From positions 151,737,402-151,801,401 of the forward strand of contig CM076854.1 in the NCBI GenBank assembly GCA_039519185.1: DNA of 64,000 nt. Reading direction: 5' to 3'. The position numbers and the translations under genes are program-made. Positions 1 to 10,897 of the stretch are shown piece by piece (the stretch's first letter is position 1; each line of letters starts with the position of its first letter). Origin of the DNA: Astragalus membranaceus (taxonomy: Eukaryota > Streptophyta > Magnoliopsida > Fabales > Fabaceae). The notes beneath the pieces were generated by a model, which worked only from the letters and a program-made list of their open reading frames with translations, was not told the DNA's origin and did no database searches.

Positions 1-342
1 TTGTAGGGCTTCAGTGCTCGCCTGGATCCTTAGGGATTAGGTTGTTATCTTGTAGGGCTTCAATGCTCACCTAGATCCTTAGGGATTAGGTTGTTATCTT
101 TTAGGGCTTTAGTGCTCGCCTTGATCCTTAGGGATTAGGTTGTTATCTTGTAAGGCTTCAGTGCTCTGGATCCTTAGGGATTAGGTTGTTATCTTGTAGG
201 GCTTCAGTGCTCGCCTGGATCCTTAGGGATTAGGTTGTTATCTTGTAGGGCTTCGGTGCTCGCCTGGACCCTTGGGGATTAGGTTGTTATCTTGTAGGGC
301 TTTGGTGCTCACCTTAATCCTTGGGGATTAGGATGTTACCTT
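1..342. repeat. 49-bp tandem repeat array
   Basis: About seven head-to-tail copies of a 49-bp unit containing gtgctcgcct, ggatccttag and ggattaggttgtta. Copies start at 1, 50 and onward at 49-bp steps, one is a few bases shorter, and the array decays after about 300. It lies in the 3' untranslated part of the Ogre-like element, where this lineage commonly carries tandem repeats, and it may continue left of the window. Confidence 0.85.
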
Positions 343-837
343 GTAGGCACTTGAAGTGTTGATCCTTAACCAAAATAAAAAGGAAGAAAATCAAAAATAG
401 CATCTCATAGCATCCATCATTCCATTGAAATCATCACATCACATACACTTTGCATAACATACATTCACACTCCATTTACATAGATATCTGCATTCCATAG
501 AAAAAAAAGAGCAAACAAGAAAGGAGAGAAGAAAATCACAGAAGACGGAACATAAAAGAACACAACATCTTCATATCATTCATCATTCTCATATCATCCA
601 TACCAGTCATCACTCCATGGCATCAAACAGTACATTACGCCTTCAAATTCGCATCTCAGAAGAGCGAAAGAATAACAAAAGGAAAAGAAGAGAAAAATCA
701 AACAGAAAAGGCATCCCACCAAAGTCAATCATTGCATTCATGTGCACCCCAAACATCCAAGTGCACGCATTTCATGCACCATCCAAGAGAAAAGTTACTT
801 CGGACCAGAGAGTCCCAAAAATCTCATTTTTAGAAAA
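343..837. other. 3' UTR of Ogre-like element, no gene seen
   Basis: A/C-rich, low-complexity sequence (many catc, aaaag and gaagaaa runs) between two tandem-repeat arrays. An 85-codon frame at 617-874 has a low-complexity Lys/Arg-rich product and no recognisable domain, so I do not call it a gene. Confidence 0.6.
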
Positions 838-991
838 TCATCAACCCCGAGTTAGTAAACTCCATCAACCCTGAGTTAGTAAACTCCCTCAACCCCGAGT
901 TAGTAAACTCCATCAACACAGAGTTAGTGAACTCCCACAGAGTTAGTGAACTCCCACCGAGTTAGTGAACTCCCACCGAGTTAGTGAACTC
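838..991. repeat. 24/18-bp tandem repeat (gagttagt-aactc)
   Basis: Four copies of a roughly 24-bp unit (catcaacc-ccgagttagt-aaactc) followed by about three shortened units of roughly 18 bp (ccaccgagttagtgaactc). The shortening within one array suggests replication slippage. It is a second array in the 3' UTR of the Ogre-like element. Confidence 0.85.
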
Positions 992-1548
992 CTTCCACAG
1001 ATCACAACATTGTGTACGAGCACGCAATGGATCCATCAGACTTCGTCAAGTCCTTCGGATTAGTTGTGTCAGCCTAAGGCATAGCGTAAATCCATTGATC
1101 AAATCAGTTCCGGACCTGATGTTGATCGGTCGCTCGAAAAGGCCACCCCCCAGAGCTTGGACTCGACAAGAGTCCGTTAGAAGGTTTTAGGCAGCCTCCG
1201 AATTCCCAATTTACCGCTTTTCTCAATTTATTTCCCGCTTTTGCTGCCCGAGGGCTAGGACCAATCTATTTCCTGCTTTTGTTGGCTTACTGAGGGCTGA
1301 CGCTTCATCCACTGCATTCATCTCGGGCCAATGTCCATTTATCAAAAAAAAAAAAAATCTCTATTCTCGCATGCATTAGAATTTCATTTTTTCACCTTAC
1401 ATTAACAAAAACAGAAAAAACTAGAGAGATGGAAAAAGGAAAAATCGGGTTTCCCTAAGTAGACAAAATCGGTATAATTTCTAAATTCTTTATCTTTATT
1501 TTGCCTCAGAATATGTTTCGGCCAATTCATATTCCTCGTTAAAATCCA

Positions 1549-1564
1549 GATAAAGAGGGGCAGC
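1549..1564 (+). promoter_or_regulatory. Polypurine tract of Ogre-like element
   Basis: The purine run agataaagaggggcag(c) lies immediately before the LTR start tgtcataccc. Its position and composition fit the primer site for plus-strand DNA synthesis. Confidence 0.65.
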
Positions 1565-4500
1565 TGTCATACCCCAATTTTGTCCAGCTTAGATCAAAAC
1601 CCTAATTTTCCACAAAAATAAATAAGTTGAGGAGTGAGAAGCATCATGCATTGCATTTTGAGTCCTAAAAGTCATTCCAAAGTTTCTAAAATCATTTTTA
1701 GAGTTGAAATGCACTTTTTGGGTAAATCAGGTTTTTTTGAGTCCAAAAGGGTATTTTGGTCATTTCACAATAAAAATGATAATTCCTCATGAAGGTCATT
1801 GAGCATGCATTCTAAGATTCTAGAGGTCATTTCTAGGGTTATAGATTCATTTTTGAAGTGGAAATGCATTATCGGGCAAAATTAGGGTTTTTGGGTCAAA
1901 AAGGGCATTTTGGTCATTTTACCCTAAAAGATAATTTCTCAGTAAAAATCACTGGGCATCTTTGGAGGAATTCATTTGGGTCAAAATGAGTTGGGTTATA
2001 AATTTTTGCGCATCATTGATTAAATTTTGCATAAAAAGTCAAGTTTCGAAGAAAAGGGCAAAATGGTCATTTCTGCTAGAGTGAGGCCCAAAATCAATTT
2101 TGGGAGTGGTGTTGTCATGGAATTTTGGGCCCAATGATTGAATCCTAGGATGAGCCCAAAATAAAAAAAAAAGAATCTTCATGGAATAAAAGAATGATCA
2201 TAAAAAGAAAAATAAAAAAGAATCAAAATAAGGTAGTGTCCTTAATAAGACAAAATGTACTATTTTGTGACAACTTGCATTTTTTCCCTCTCCTTCCCTC
2301 CTCATGGCTGCGAATTCCAGCCCATTTTTACCTCATTTTGTGTTTCTTCATGCCCTTAATCCATGTGAGTTGTACTCCTAGCCATTGATTAAAATTCTAG
2401 ATCAAATCCTAGGCTACAACTATGTGCAAATTGACCTAATTGCCCCCAACAACTTTTGTGTACAAAAAACTCTTCAATTTCATATGACACCAGCTCATTC
2501 CCTTCCATTGGTGCTTTCTCATTGTCCCTAATCCATGTGCATTGCAATCTTGGCCCTTGATTCAAATTCTATCTCAAATCTCAATGGTTGGCAAAAGCAC
2601 AATGTCCTATATACCCTTAATTTTGCACCTCATATAAAACCCAAAAATAAGAAACCAAAGGGAGGGCATTCTCATTTTACCCTAGCACACAATCAGATCA
2701 CAATTCCTCTCCTCCTCCCCTCTCAAACCCAAGACCACCTCCCACCATTTCCACTACCAATTCTTCAATTTTCAACCATCCAAACTTCATTATTCTTGAT
2801 TCCTACACTAGATCCACTTCTAATCTTGCATTATCTTCAAAGTTCATCATCAAATCCTTCAATATCAAGTGATTTTCGTGGGATTCAAGAGGAGGTTCAA
2901 GTGTTCTTGGTTTCTATTTTGATCTTCTTCTTCATTTCAAGCAAGATCTAGAGGTAAGCTCACAAACTCTTGCATTTTCTTTAATTTTCATTATGTAATC
3001 TCTCTTCTCCTCATCTCAACTCCTTCATATATTGTTGTTGATGCTTTGAGGAGCCATCTCAAACATTATTGACAAGCACTTAGGGAGGCTTGGGTGTTTG
3101 AGGTGGCTCCTTGGCTTTGAAGGAATTGTTCTTGTGTCTTCTTGCATTTTATTGTATTTTAAACCTTGTTGGTATAATTTTCATCAAATGAAAACCCATT
3201 CTCATGCCCATTTTGCTAGTTTTTTTTCCTTTGATTTCGCGTGAATAAATGCATGATTTGGTTGATGTTTGTCTTAGGAACTTGCATGATAGATTAGGTC
3301 CTCTTCTTTTGTGTTGTTTTGTGTGTTAATTTGTCAATTTTTGCATGAAATAAGTTGATGATTCCATGCTTGTATGCATTCGGCCATGACTAGGGTTTTT
3401 ACCCCTTTGATTGCTTGAAGATTGTCATTTTGATTGTGGTTGAGTAAATGCAAGTTATGTCATTGTGTTTGTTTACTTTTTACCATTTTACTTTACCACT
3501 TCATTAACTTTTTACCAAAAAAAAACATAAAAACATTTTACCACTTTGGTTTTTACCATTTCACTTAGTTTTTACCAAAACATTTTTATCTCATCACATA
3601 AAACATTTTTACCTTCATTCAAAACATTTTACCACTTGCATCTTTGCATAAAAACCCCAAAACATTTTCTCATTTGCATTTCATACTTTTTCAACTTTAT
3701 AAAATAAACCCCAAAATACTTTTACCACTTTCAACACCAAAAACATTTCATCTCATTTACAAAACACCAAAACCCAAAAACATTTTACCACTTTCTTACC
3801 TAAACCTTTTACCAAAACATTTTCACCCTCATGCATCTTCATCCATCCCTATTTATGCGACACTCTCATGCATTCTCGAGTATTTATGCCTTGCATAATA
3901 AACGTAATCATACTCAAATGCTCATGCATTCTTGTATGCTCATGCATCCTCTTGTCTACTCATTCATGCATTCATTCTTGTATGCTCATGCATTCACATG
4001 CTTGCCAAATCATGCATCATTGCTCACATGTTCATTCACCTAACCTAGAATACTCTATGCCTATGATCAATTGTATTCCTTTGTTCTTGATGCCATTTGA
4101 ATGTCTTGACTTAATTGTGCACAAACCCTTTTACACAATCATGTGCCCTTATAAGACTACCAACATGTGTAGCATAGAGGCATATGTGCCCCTCTTGAGA
4201 TTGCTTCCAACTTGTGTAGCAATTCTCCTTCACACACAAACACAATTGTTTTGAGAACTTTGTCTTGCATCTATGACAATTAAATCTCTTGATTATATTG
4301 GCATGTTTAATCTTAGTTGATGATCAACATGTTCATGATTGCTTGATTAGTTGAATATGTTTGAACTTCATTCATTCATGTTGCATTTGGTTTTGGACAT
4401 AGAATTCGATTGAAAATGATTTATTTATTTTTTTAAAAACTCTTTTCCAAACCAATTAATTTTCAAAGCATTTTCAATAAACAAAAATAAGCAAGTAGTG

Positions 4501-5483
4501 GAGGTCACCCATAACCTTTGTTAGTTTGATCTCTATGAACGCTCTTCAATTTCACATGAGTACTCAGCGATGATTACCCATAACCTTTGTTAGTTTATTC
4601 ATTCGCTAATGCTCGTCCTACTTCGAAAACCTTTTCAAAACTAAAGAAATTAGAACTACGTCGCTTTGATTCCCATTTGGGATACGTAGGAGCGAGCCAC
4701 GTCCTCGTCAAGCACAACAAACCAAAATTAATTCGATTGCGAAAGCCCTTTTTGATCATCTAAAATAAAAACCGATTATCATTAATGATCACTCGCGCCG
4801 TTGCCGTTTGGTTGTTAATGATAATTTCATTTTCAAAAGAGTTAGTAGCGCGGCCACTCTAAACCGTTGTTGTTTGGTCGTCGCGAACACTCGAATCAAA
4901 AGCAAAACCGATTATCGTTAGTGATCACTCGCGCCGTTGCCGTTTGGTTGTTAATGATAATTTCATTTTCAAAAGAGTTAGTAGCGCGGCCACTCTAAAC
5001 CGTTGTTGTTTGGTCATCGTGAATCCTCACTCTTACTGCGAAAACTCATCTAAACAGACTAAAAAACAAAAACCTTTTTAGGAAAACCAAGAACTACGTA
5101 GCTTTGAATTCTCCATCGCACCAGGAGATACGTAGGAGCGAGAGGCCAACTCTCGTCAAGCGCCAAAAATAAAAATTTTCATTAAGTCTTCTCACTCCCT
5201 TTTCAATAAAGAGGCAAAATAAAAGCATTTTCAAATCAACACTTCAAACCACACATTTAATTAAAGGTTCCCTTTCGGTAGAAAGGAGGTACGGGGTGCT
5301 AATACCTTCCCCATGCCTAACCGACCCCCGAACCCATATCTCTAGTTTTCGAAAGACCATCCGCCTTGTCTAAAAGACCTTTTTTCAATGTTTTGGTCTT
5401 AAAATTAAAATATTGGTGGCGGCTCCATACCTTTTCCACGTTGTACAATGAGAAGTCCGAACCGGATTTTTTGGGGTGCAACA
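1565..5483 (+). repeat. 3' LTR of Ogre-like element
   Basis: An LTR of about 3.9 kb from tgtcataccc to ggggtgcaaca. Long LTRs are normal for Ogre elements. The frames inside it (2535-2951, 3644-4254 and others) are low-complexity translations of A/C- and T-rich DNA and are not called genes. It includes a region of repeated 'ttttaccact' and 'aaaacatttt' motifs (about 3478-3830) and an internal duplication near 4768-5030. Confidence 0.7.
4768..5030. repeat. 136-bp tandem duplication in the LTR
   Basis: The block from ccgattatc(a/g)tta through cgttgttgtttggtc occurs twice at 136-bp spacing (near 4772 and 4908), almost identical. It includes actcgcgccgttgccgtttg and gtagcgcggccactctaaac. It is a local duplication inside the Ogre-like LTR. 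Confidence 0.85.
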
Positions 5484-5902
5484 ATAGTAACTTTATTCTT
5501 TTTTCTCTTTTGATAAATGGTTGTAGCTCTGTGAGAAACACCTTGTCTATATCCGTCTTCGCCATAAGGAAACAACAAAGGGTATTGCAAACCTAGATAA
5601 CTTATGTGCAACTCAGATATCCTTTTCAATCGACCACTTTGCTTTTCAAGAATTATATCTCTTTTTGATCCATTGTCAACATCACCTACAATAAGAGCAG
5701 CCACTTCTGAAACAGTGGGTAAATTATAAATTCTTCCATCGGCAACTCTAACAGAAATGAGCTTTAATTTTAGATCTTGCATGGATGAATTCTCAAATCT
5801 CTCCTTTGCCACCCTAAAAGACCTTGCATGTGTGTTGTATTGATATAGCATATTTGACAAACTTCGCACAATTTGAGGGTCTAAATTTGAGGGGTTCCTG
5901 AT
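5484..5902 (-). pseudogene. Helitron Rep/helicase exon fragment (Helitron 1)
   Basis: The minus strand reads as the Helitron_like_N region of plant Helitron Rep/helicase proteins. It includes EVAALIVGDVD, RDIILEKQSGRL and LQYPLLFPYGEDGYR, the last a hallmark block of this family. The open stretch is about 130 residues and is cut at 5483 by the Ogre-like LTR. Its other end, at 5898-5902, coincides with the TSD of the Copia element, beyond which the gene continues at 14335. The HUH catalytic motif and the helicase domain must lie to the left of the Ogre, outside the window. Not functional as it stands. Confidence 0.85.
5898..5902. repeat. Left TSD of Copia A (ctgat)
   Basis: ctgat directly precedes the 5' LTR (5903) and is repeated at 14335-14339 directly after the 3' LTR. 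A 5-bp TSD is standard for LTR retrotransposons. Confidence 0.92.
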
Positions 5903-6177
5903 TATTGAGATATGCTTTGTAATTCAATTGCTTGTAAATATAGATAGGTGTAGTAAGTAAGCCTTTTATGGGCCTAGTCGAAAGTGTGGGCCTGGTATAA
6001 ATCATGGGCCTGGCTTATCTATATATACGTAGTAGCATGTACAGTTATTTTCACTTGTGAAGAACGATTTTACATAATACAGTTTTTACTGCATCATCAT
6101 TGTCTTGCCCTAGATTTCTCTTCTCTCTAGCGCTTTCGCTCCTTTCCCTCTCCCCTTGCGTCGTTTTATCCCCAACA
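5903..6177 (+). repeat. 5' LTR of Copia A
   Basis: 275 bp, starting tattgagata and ending ccccaaca. It matches 14063-14334 throughout, with about 10 mismatches and one 3-bp indel. Confidence 0.95.
6018..6028 (+). promoter_or_regulatory. TATA-like box in Copia A 5' LTR
   Basis: tctatatatac in the middle of the LTR, the usual place for the Pol II core promoter of a retrotransposon. The same motif occurs in the 3' LTR. Functional status is not shown by sequence alone. Confidence 0.5.
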
Positions 6178-6179
6178 AA

Positions 6180-6195
6180 CTAGTATCAAGAGCTT
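6180..6195 (+). promoter_or_regulatory. Primer-binding site of Copia A
   Basis: tagtatcaagagc, two bases after the LTR end, resembles the tggtatcagagc site complementary to initiator-Met tRNA that most plant Copia elements use. It carries an extra base and a substitution. Confidence 0.65.
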
Positions 6196-6223
6196 TAAAG
6201 ATCCTTCAAGATCCTTAAGACTC

Positions 6224-7274
6224 ATGGCAATGCGTGATAACTCTGGTGGAGGTATTCCGGGGAACCTCCCCATTTTTGATGGAAAGGATTACGAACGATG
6301 GTGCGCGTAGATGAAGGTCCTGTTTCGGTATCAAGATGTTCTTGATGTCGTGAATGATGGTGTTCCACCATTGGCAGCAAACGCCACAGAAGCGGTGAGG
6401 AACAACCACCATTCGCTGAGAAAGAAAGATGGAAAAAGGGCTGTTCTTGATTCACCAAAGTGTTGATTCCAACATCCTAAACCTGATCATTGATTGCGAT
6501 TCAGAAAAGGCAGCGTGGGATGTCCTCAAGAACTCGTATGGAAGAGCAGATAGACTGAAGAAGATACGCCTACAGTCGCTCAGAAAACAGTACGAGGCCT
6601 TGAAGATGAAAGATGGAGAATCAATTGGAGAATTCATCACGAGGTTAGTAGCTTTAACTAATCAAATGAAAGGCAATGGTAAAACTGTGTCGGAAACAAG
6701 TAAAGTCGAAAAGCTGCTTAGATCCTTAACCCAGGAATTCGACTATGTTGTTACTGCTATTGAAGAATCCAAGAACCTAGATGAATTGAAGTTAGATGAA
6801 CTTCAAGGTTTCTTAGAGGCTCATGAATTGAGAATAAGGCAGAGAAGTTAGGAGAAAGAAACTGAACAAGCCTTGTTATCATACTCCTCTAAGAAAAATT
6901 GGAAAGCAAACAACAAGAAAGAAAAGGGATCAAGCAGCAAGAAGAAAGAACAAGGATCTTTCGACAAGAAGAAGCAAGATCTGTCGAAAGTGCAGTGTTA
7001 TAACTGTCAGCAATTTGGGCATTATAGGAACAAGTGCAAGAACAAGAAGGTTCCTAGAGATAAAGATGCTGAAGCCAAATTTGCAAGTGATGGAGACACA
7101 GACTCTGACTCAGAAGGGTTAATGCTAATGGCAGTCGAAGATGAGATTGAAGAAATTGCTGAAGGTAGCGAGCAAAACAGTGGGAACATTAGTGAATGTG
7201 GAAACACTTGTGATGCTCAAAATACTTGTGCTATGTGTGTGTGGCAGGGCAGTGGTAACATTGGTGATGCCTCC
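6224..7274 (+). pseudogene. Copia A gag (broken)
   Basis: The reading starts at the ATG at 6224 with a typical Copia gag opening (…IPGNLPIFDGKDYERW). It contains the UBN2-type gag region (for example AAWDVLKNSYG, LRSLTQEFDYVV, IEESKNLDEL) and one zinc knuckle, CYNCQQFGHYRNKC (CX2CX4HX4C), near 6990-7030. It is disabled by a stop at 6308-6310, a +1 frameshift near 6405-6435 and a stop at 6849-6851. The C-terminal acidic region (DTDSDSEGLMLM) runs into the SIRE insertion at about 7275. It would form the virus-like particle in an intact element. Confidence 0.88.
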
Positions 7275-7846
7275 TGTTAGACTATTTGATAACCTTAGAG
7301 GGGGGTGAATAAGGTTATGTGTAAATCTTGGATTCTTTTCAAAATAAATGATAAGTTTATTTAAATCAAATGCGGAAAAAGAGATTTGAACTTATCAGAT
7401 ATATCCAAACAGGCAGATCAGGCACAATGAGATATTTCTCTATATTCAATATTCACAATAAGGTTGTTTTATAAGTAATGCAATGATATTGAATATAGCA
7501 GATCTACAGTAGTGATAGAGAAGATGATAGATAAACAGATCTGTAGTACAGTGAGTATAACTATAACCAGATTAACAGATTCAGATCAGAGTAGGGATAT
7601 AGTTATACAATAAATCCACTGAGTGATATTATAAACAGATATAAACAGTAAATAAAGTAAAGAGAGAGAGGGATAGAGATACACCAGGAATTTTACGAGG
7701 TTCGGGATAAAAGCCCTACGTCCTCGGCCTCCGGCTTTGCAACCTTTGGACTTGATAACAACCACTATATGAAGAATGTTTTACAAACAGACAACTTCAA
7801 ATAGCAAATCTCAATTCCCCCGAACTGAGAACCCGAGCACACAGCT

Positions 7847-8120
7847 AAGGATTTCAACACCGCTTCAATCTCCTGATTGAACGACCCAAGAGCACCTCCC
7901 AGGATTTCACTACCACTTCAATCTTCCCTGATTGAACGACCCAAGATTACCTCCCAGGATTTCAAACCAACTCAATCTCCTGATTGAGAGACCCAAGAAA
8001 ACTTCCCAGGATTTCAAACCAACTAAATCTCCTGATTGAGAGACCCAAGAAAACTTCCCAGGATTTCAAACCAACTCAATCTCCTGATTGAGAGACCCAA
8101 GAAAACTTCCCAGGATTTCA
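7847..8120. repeat. 52-bp minisatellite in SIRE LTR
   Basis: aggatttc recurs at 7847, 7901, 7956, 8008, 8060 and 8112 (52-55 bp steps). Each unit holds the small hairpin caatctcctgattg and the block gacccaaga. The last three units are nearly identical, which suggests recent expansion. Confidence 0.88.
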
Positions 8121-8382
8121 GAGTGACCCCACTTAAAATAACGAATACAACTTTGAGATCTATGATCCAATCACTTCGGACAGTATGACAATATAGCAAC
8201 TTAGAGAGATGAGTGATTTGGAAAATAGAAAAGCTTTATAAAATATATGACAATGAAAAGCTTATTTTCTCAGATCTAGAAAGTGTATGTGAGAGGTATA
8301 GTAATTTGTGAAAAGTGGTGTGTTCGAAATTGTGAAACACACTTGCCTATTTATAGGCGTAGAAAGATTTGAAAATGCATGA

Positions 8383-8855
8383 AGTAATCGATTATGTTGA
8401 ATGTGAGAAGCAAGTGCATAATCGATTATTTGATAGATATGGAAACATTTAATAGCTTGATAATCGATTATTGATATTCGTTCAAATAGGCACATAATCG
8501 ATTATTGTTGTCAAAAGGAAGGCAAGGCAAGCAACTAATCGATTATAGGTTTAGTTCATGGAAGCACATAATCGATTATACATAAAATAGGAAACAATTT
8601 TTGGCTTGATAATCGATTATGCCTTCTTGTTTATCAAGCACATAATCGATTTATTGATCTAAAAAAGGAAGGTAAGGGAAGCCACTAATCGATTATGATA
8701 TATAGTTATTTGAAGCTATAATCGATTATGGTTGTAAAAAAGGAAACAAATCTTGGCTTGATAATCGATTATTTGTTTTAGTTAAAATAAGAGAGTAATC
8801 GATTATGTGCTCTGAAGACATTCAGGCACCTAATCTATTACCATAATCTATTATC
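8383..8855. repeat. Interspersed palindrome array aatcgatt(at)
   Basis: About a dozen copies of taatcgatta(t), plus two degenerate copies, spaced irregularly 25-45 bp apart in under 500 bp of the SIRE LTR. Spacer sequences are mostly unrelated, so this is not a simple tandem repeat. Confidence 0.85.
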
Positions 8856-9266
8856 TTTGTAAAAAATTAGGATTTTGATTTCAAGCCTTCAACAAAACTA
8901 TTTTTAGGGTTTTAATCTTTCAACAAAAAATAGTTTTAGGGTTTTTGTTGCCACCTTATGCATGCATGCAATTTTATAAAATATTTTTCAAAACTATTTT
9001 GATGCACCATGCATGTTTTGAAAAACCCATCTCTCAGCTACTAAAAGTCATAGATCTTCAGTGATAGGACCTTACACAGTGTCCCTAAAGAAAGCGGATA
9101 AACAAATAGGTCTTGAACTGCTGAGGTGGCTTCTTCTCCAAGCTGCTCCATTTTAACCTTCCTGCTCTTTGCTTTATGTCCTGTACTTAATTCAACTTGA
9201 ACCATTAGTAGATAAGATGTAATTTGTTATCATACAAAACAAAGAGTGTTTACCCTTGGTTCAACA

Positions 9267-10029
9267 AACTCCCCCTTTTTGATGATAACAAATTACATTA
9301 TGCATAGGGGGTTTGATAGTAATGGAACTTTTTCAAAAAGCTCCCCCTAAGCGTATGCATAATAAAATAAACAGTACATCAGCAGGATAGCAGCAATTAT
9401 TTTCTCCCCTCACATATACCATGCATATATTCTCTCCCACATATAACATGCACAATATTCTCTCCCCCTTTGTTTTCATCAAAAAGGAGGGGGGTGAGCA
9501 CATAGCATATGAGATAACCACAAACAGACATAATCACTTTGTAAACTAGCAAAGGAGCACATAGCATATGAGATATCAGAAATAGTAGTTCATGCTATGC
9601 TCCCCCTTACTTGGTGATCCCCCTTAATAATTTTAGAATGCAAGGCTTTAGTAAAAAGAGGGTGGATCATCATGGTTTTAAAAATATGATACCCAAGATA
9701 ATCATCCTTGGTTCAACAATATAGGTATCATTTTTACATCAAAAATATGTTGCATCAAAGATCTAGTATAATAGCACTTGAGAAAAAGCTTTGATGCATA
9801 CAGACAATTACTTCACATAAGTGTTTAATACTTGATAAATATAGTTGTGTTTTCCTTACCCACACAACCTTTACCTATTAAGCATATTTATAGTTGGTAT
9901 ACATTACAGATTCACTAGCTTTGTTGCTCAAGTTCAAGAGTAGTGAAGCATTACTAGATTCATGAGCTTCGTGTCTCAGCTATCAAGGTACCAATCCCCT
10001 ATACCTTGAAGCATACCTGCACAAAAAAA
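9267..10029 (-). other. SIRE-like internal spacer, no gene
   Basis: Between the LTR and the gag remnant. It holds the polypurine tract at 9267-9283 (minus strand), several 'gctccccct' blocks (9342, 9601, 9618) and AT-rich sequence. No open frame shows a known domain, so the whole pol region of the SIRE-like element has been lost here. Confidence 0.6.
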
Positions 10030-10897
10030 TCAAGTAGGAACTTTTGGTACCCATTTCTCTTTGGGTTCTTTGGGGTTAGTTATCAAGGGGCTTTTCACAA
10101 TCCACCTTGGTTTCTTACAGGCAGATATAAGGGTACCAAGCTCACATAATTTACGGATAGGGCATCTAGGTGAGCTATGGTTTCCCTTTTGACAGTAGGT
10201 GCATGAGAAAACAATGGGTTTATAACTTGAAGTAGCAGCTACAAAAGTCATTTTCTTTTTCAAAATAGGGGAGGTGGAATTACCTTCATACCCAAGACCT
10301 CTCCTATCAACATATTCATGTTGGGAGTGCAATATCTTGGTTAAGGTATTTTCACCAACCTCAAACCTTTTTAAAGTTTCTTTCAAAATTTCATTTTCAA
10401 CCTTGGCTTTTTCAAAATTTTGTTTAAGCTCAAGAAACTCAAGGTTGAAAGGTTTTATTTCATGTAGCTCATTCTTCAACTTAGCTACCTCATTTTCTAG
10501 AGTCTCAATTTGAGTGAGCATGCTTTTGTTACTCTTTTCCAATTTCTTAGATTTTAATAAAAGAGTTTCATGTTCAAAATAAAGAGCTTCAAAAGCCTCA
10601 CTCAAATCTTGACTACTATACATATCATCAAGTAAATCATCATGCACATTTGAATTAGAAAGATTATGGTTATTAAGGATTACCTCAGATGTGTCATTTG
10701 CCATAAAACAGATAGCATTTGCAACCTCCTCAGATTCACTATCAGTGTCAGAATTGTCCCATTTAGCCTCCATTTGGCTTGTACCGTGTGTGGCTTCCAA
10801 GTACTCCCAAATCTCTTTTGCTGTCTGACAACCTTTTACTTTTCCATATTCTTCTTCACATAGAGATACGTGAAGAACGTTCATTGCTCTGGCGTTT
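10030..10897 (-). pseudogene. SIRE-like gag fragment
   Basis: The minus strand encodes a typical SIRE gag middle and C-terminus: NARAMNVL, EEYGKVKGCQTAKEIWEYLEATH (around residues 40-75 of the frame), an acidic SDTDSESEE patch, a long coiled coil (SKKLEKSNKSMLTQIETLENE and onward) and one zinc knuckle CTYCQKGNHSSPRC (CX2CX4HX4C). The N-terminal gag portion is gone. The open frame continues to 11010 only because it reads Copia A protease DNA backwards. The product, if made, would be a truncated capsid-like protein, and I infer no function. Confidence 0.82.

Larger units (their letters stand above)
1..5483 (+). mobile_element. Ogre/Tat-like Ty3 retrotransposon, 3' end
   Basis: The 3' untranslated region (1-1564) is followed by a purine tract (aaagaggggcagc) and a 3' LTR that starts with tgtcataccccaa at 1565. 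I place the LTR end at ggggtgcaaca (5481-5483), just before sequence that reads as Helitron Rep on the minus strand. The LTR start and the block 'gtacggggtgctaatacc' near its end are familiar from legume Ogre LTRs. No gag-pol is inside the window. The 5' LTR and the left TSD lie outside, so the insertion into the Helitron is inferred from the right junction only. The exact 3' terminus is uncertain by tens of bases. Confidence 0.72.
7275..9266 (-). repeat. LTR of the SIRE-like element
   Basis: About 1.99 kb. In minus orientation it starts tgttgaacca right after the purine tract and ends gtctaaca. Plus-strand landmarks are cttagaggggggtgaataag (7292-7311), a 52-bp minisatellite (7847-8120) and an array of aatcgattat palindromes (8383-8855). 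Length and motifs suit SIRE/Maximus-type LTRs. Confidence 0.72.
7275..10897 (-). mobile_element. SIRE-like Copia fragment (3' LTR plus partial gag), nested in Copia A
   Basis: On the minus strand, a SIRE-type gag (10.9-10.03 kb) is followed by spacer, a polypurine tract (aaaaaggggga) and an LTR that begins tgttgaacc at 9266 and ends …taaca at 7275. All of pol and the 5' LTR are missing, so this is an internally deleted, 5'-truncated element. The left border is a clean LTR end. The right border (about 10.9 kb) is ragged, where SIRE gag changes into Copia A protease sequence. I could not identify a TSD, so a deletion after insertion is likely. Confidence 0.75.

Noticed and set aside
617..874. 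85-codon plus frame near the left edge
   Set aside because: Low-complexity Lys/Arg/Ser product in the A-rich Ogre 3' UTR, overlapping a tandem repeat. No domain.
2535..4254. Several 70-138-codon plus frames in the Ogre-like LTR
   Set aside because: Translations of A/C- and T-rich low-complexity DNA (His/Leu/Pro-rich). The LTR context makes genes unlikely.
8383..8855. CRISPR-like array (short palindromic motif with spacers)
   Set aside because: The repeat is only about 10 bp, spacing is irregular, no cas genes are present and the DNA is plant nuclear. It is an LTR-internal motif array.
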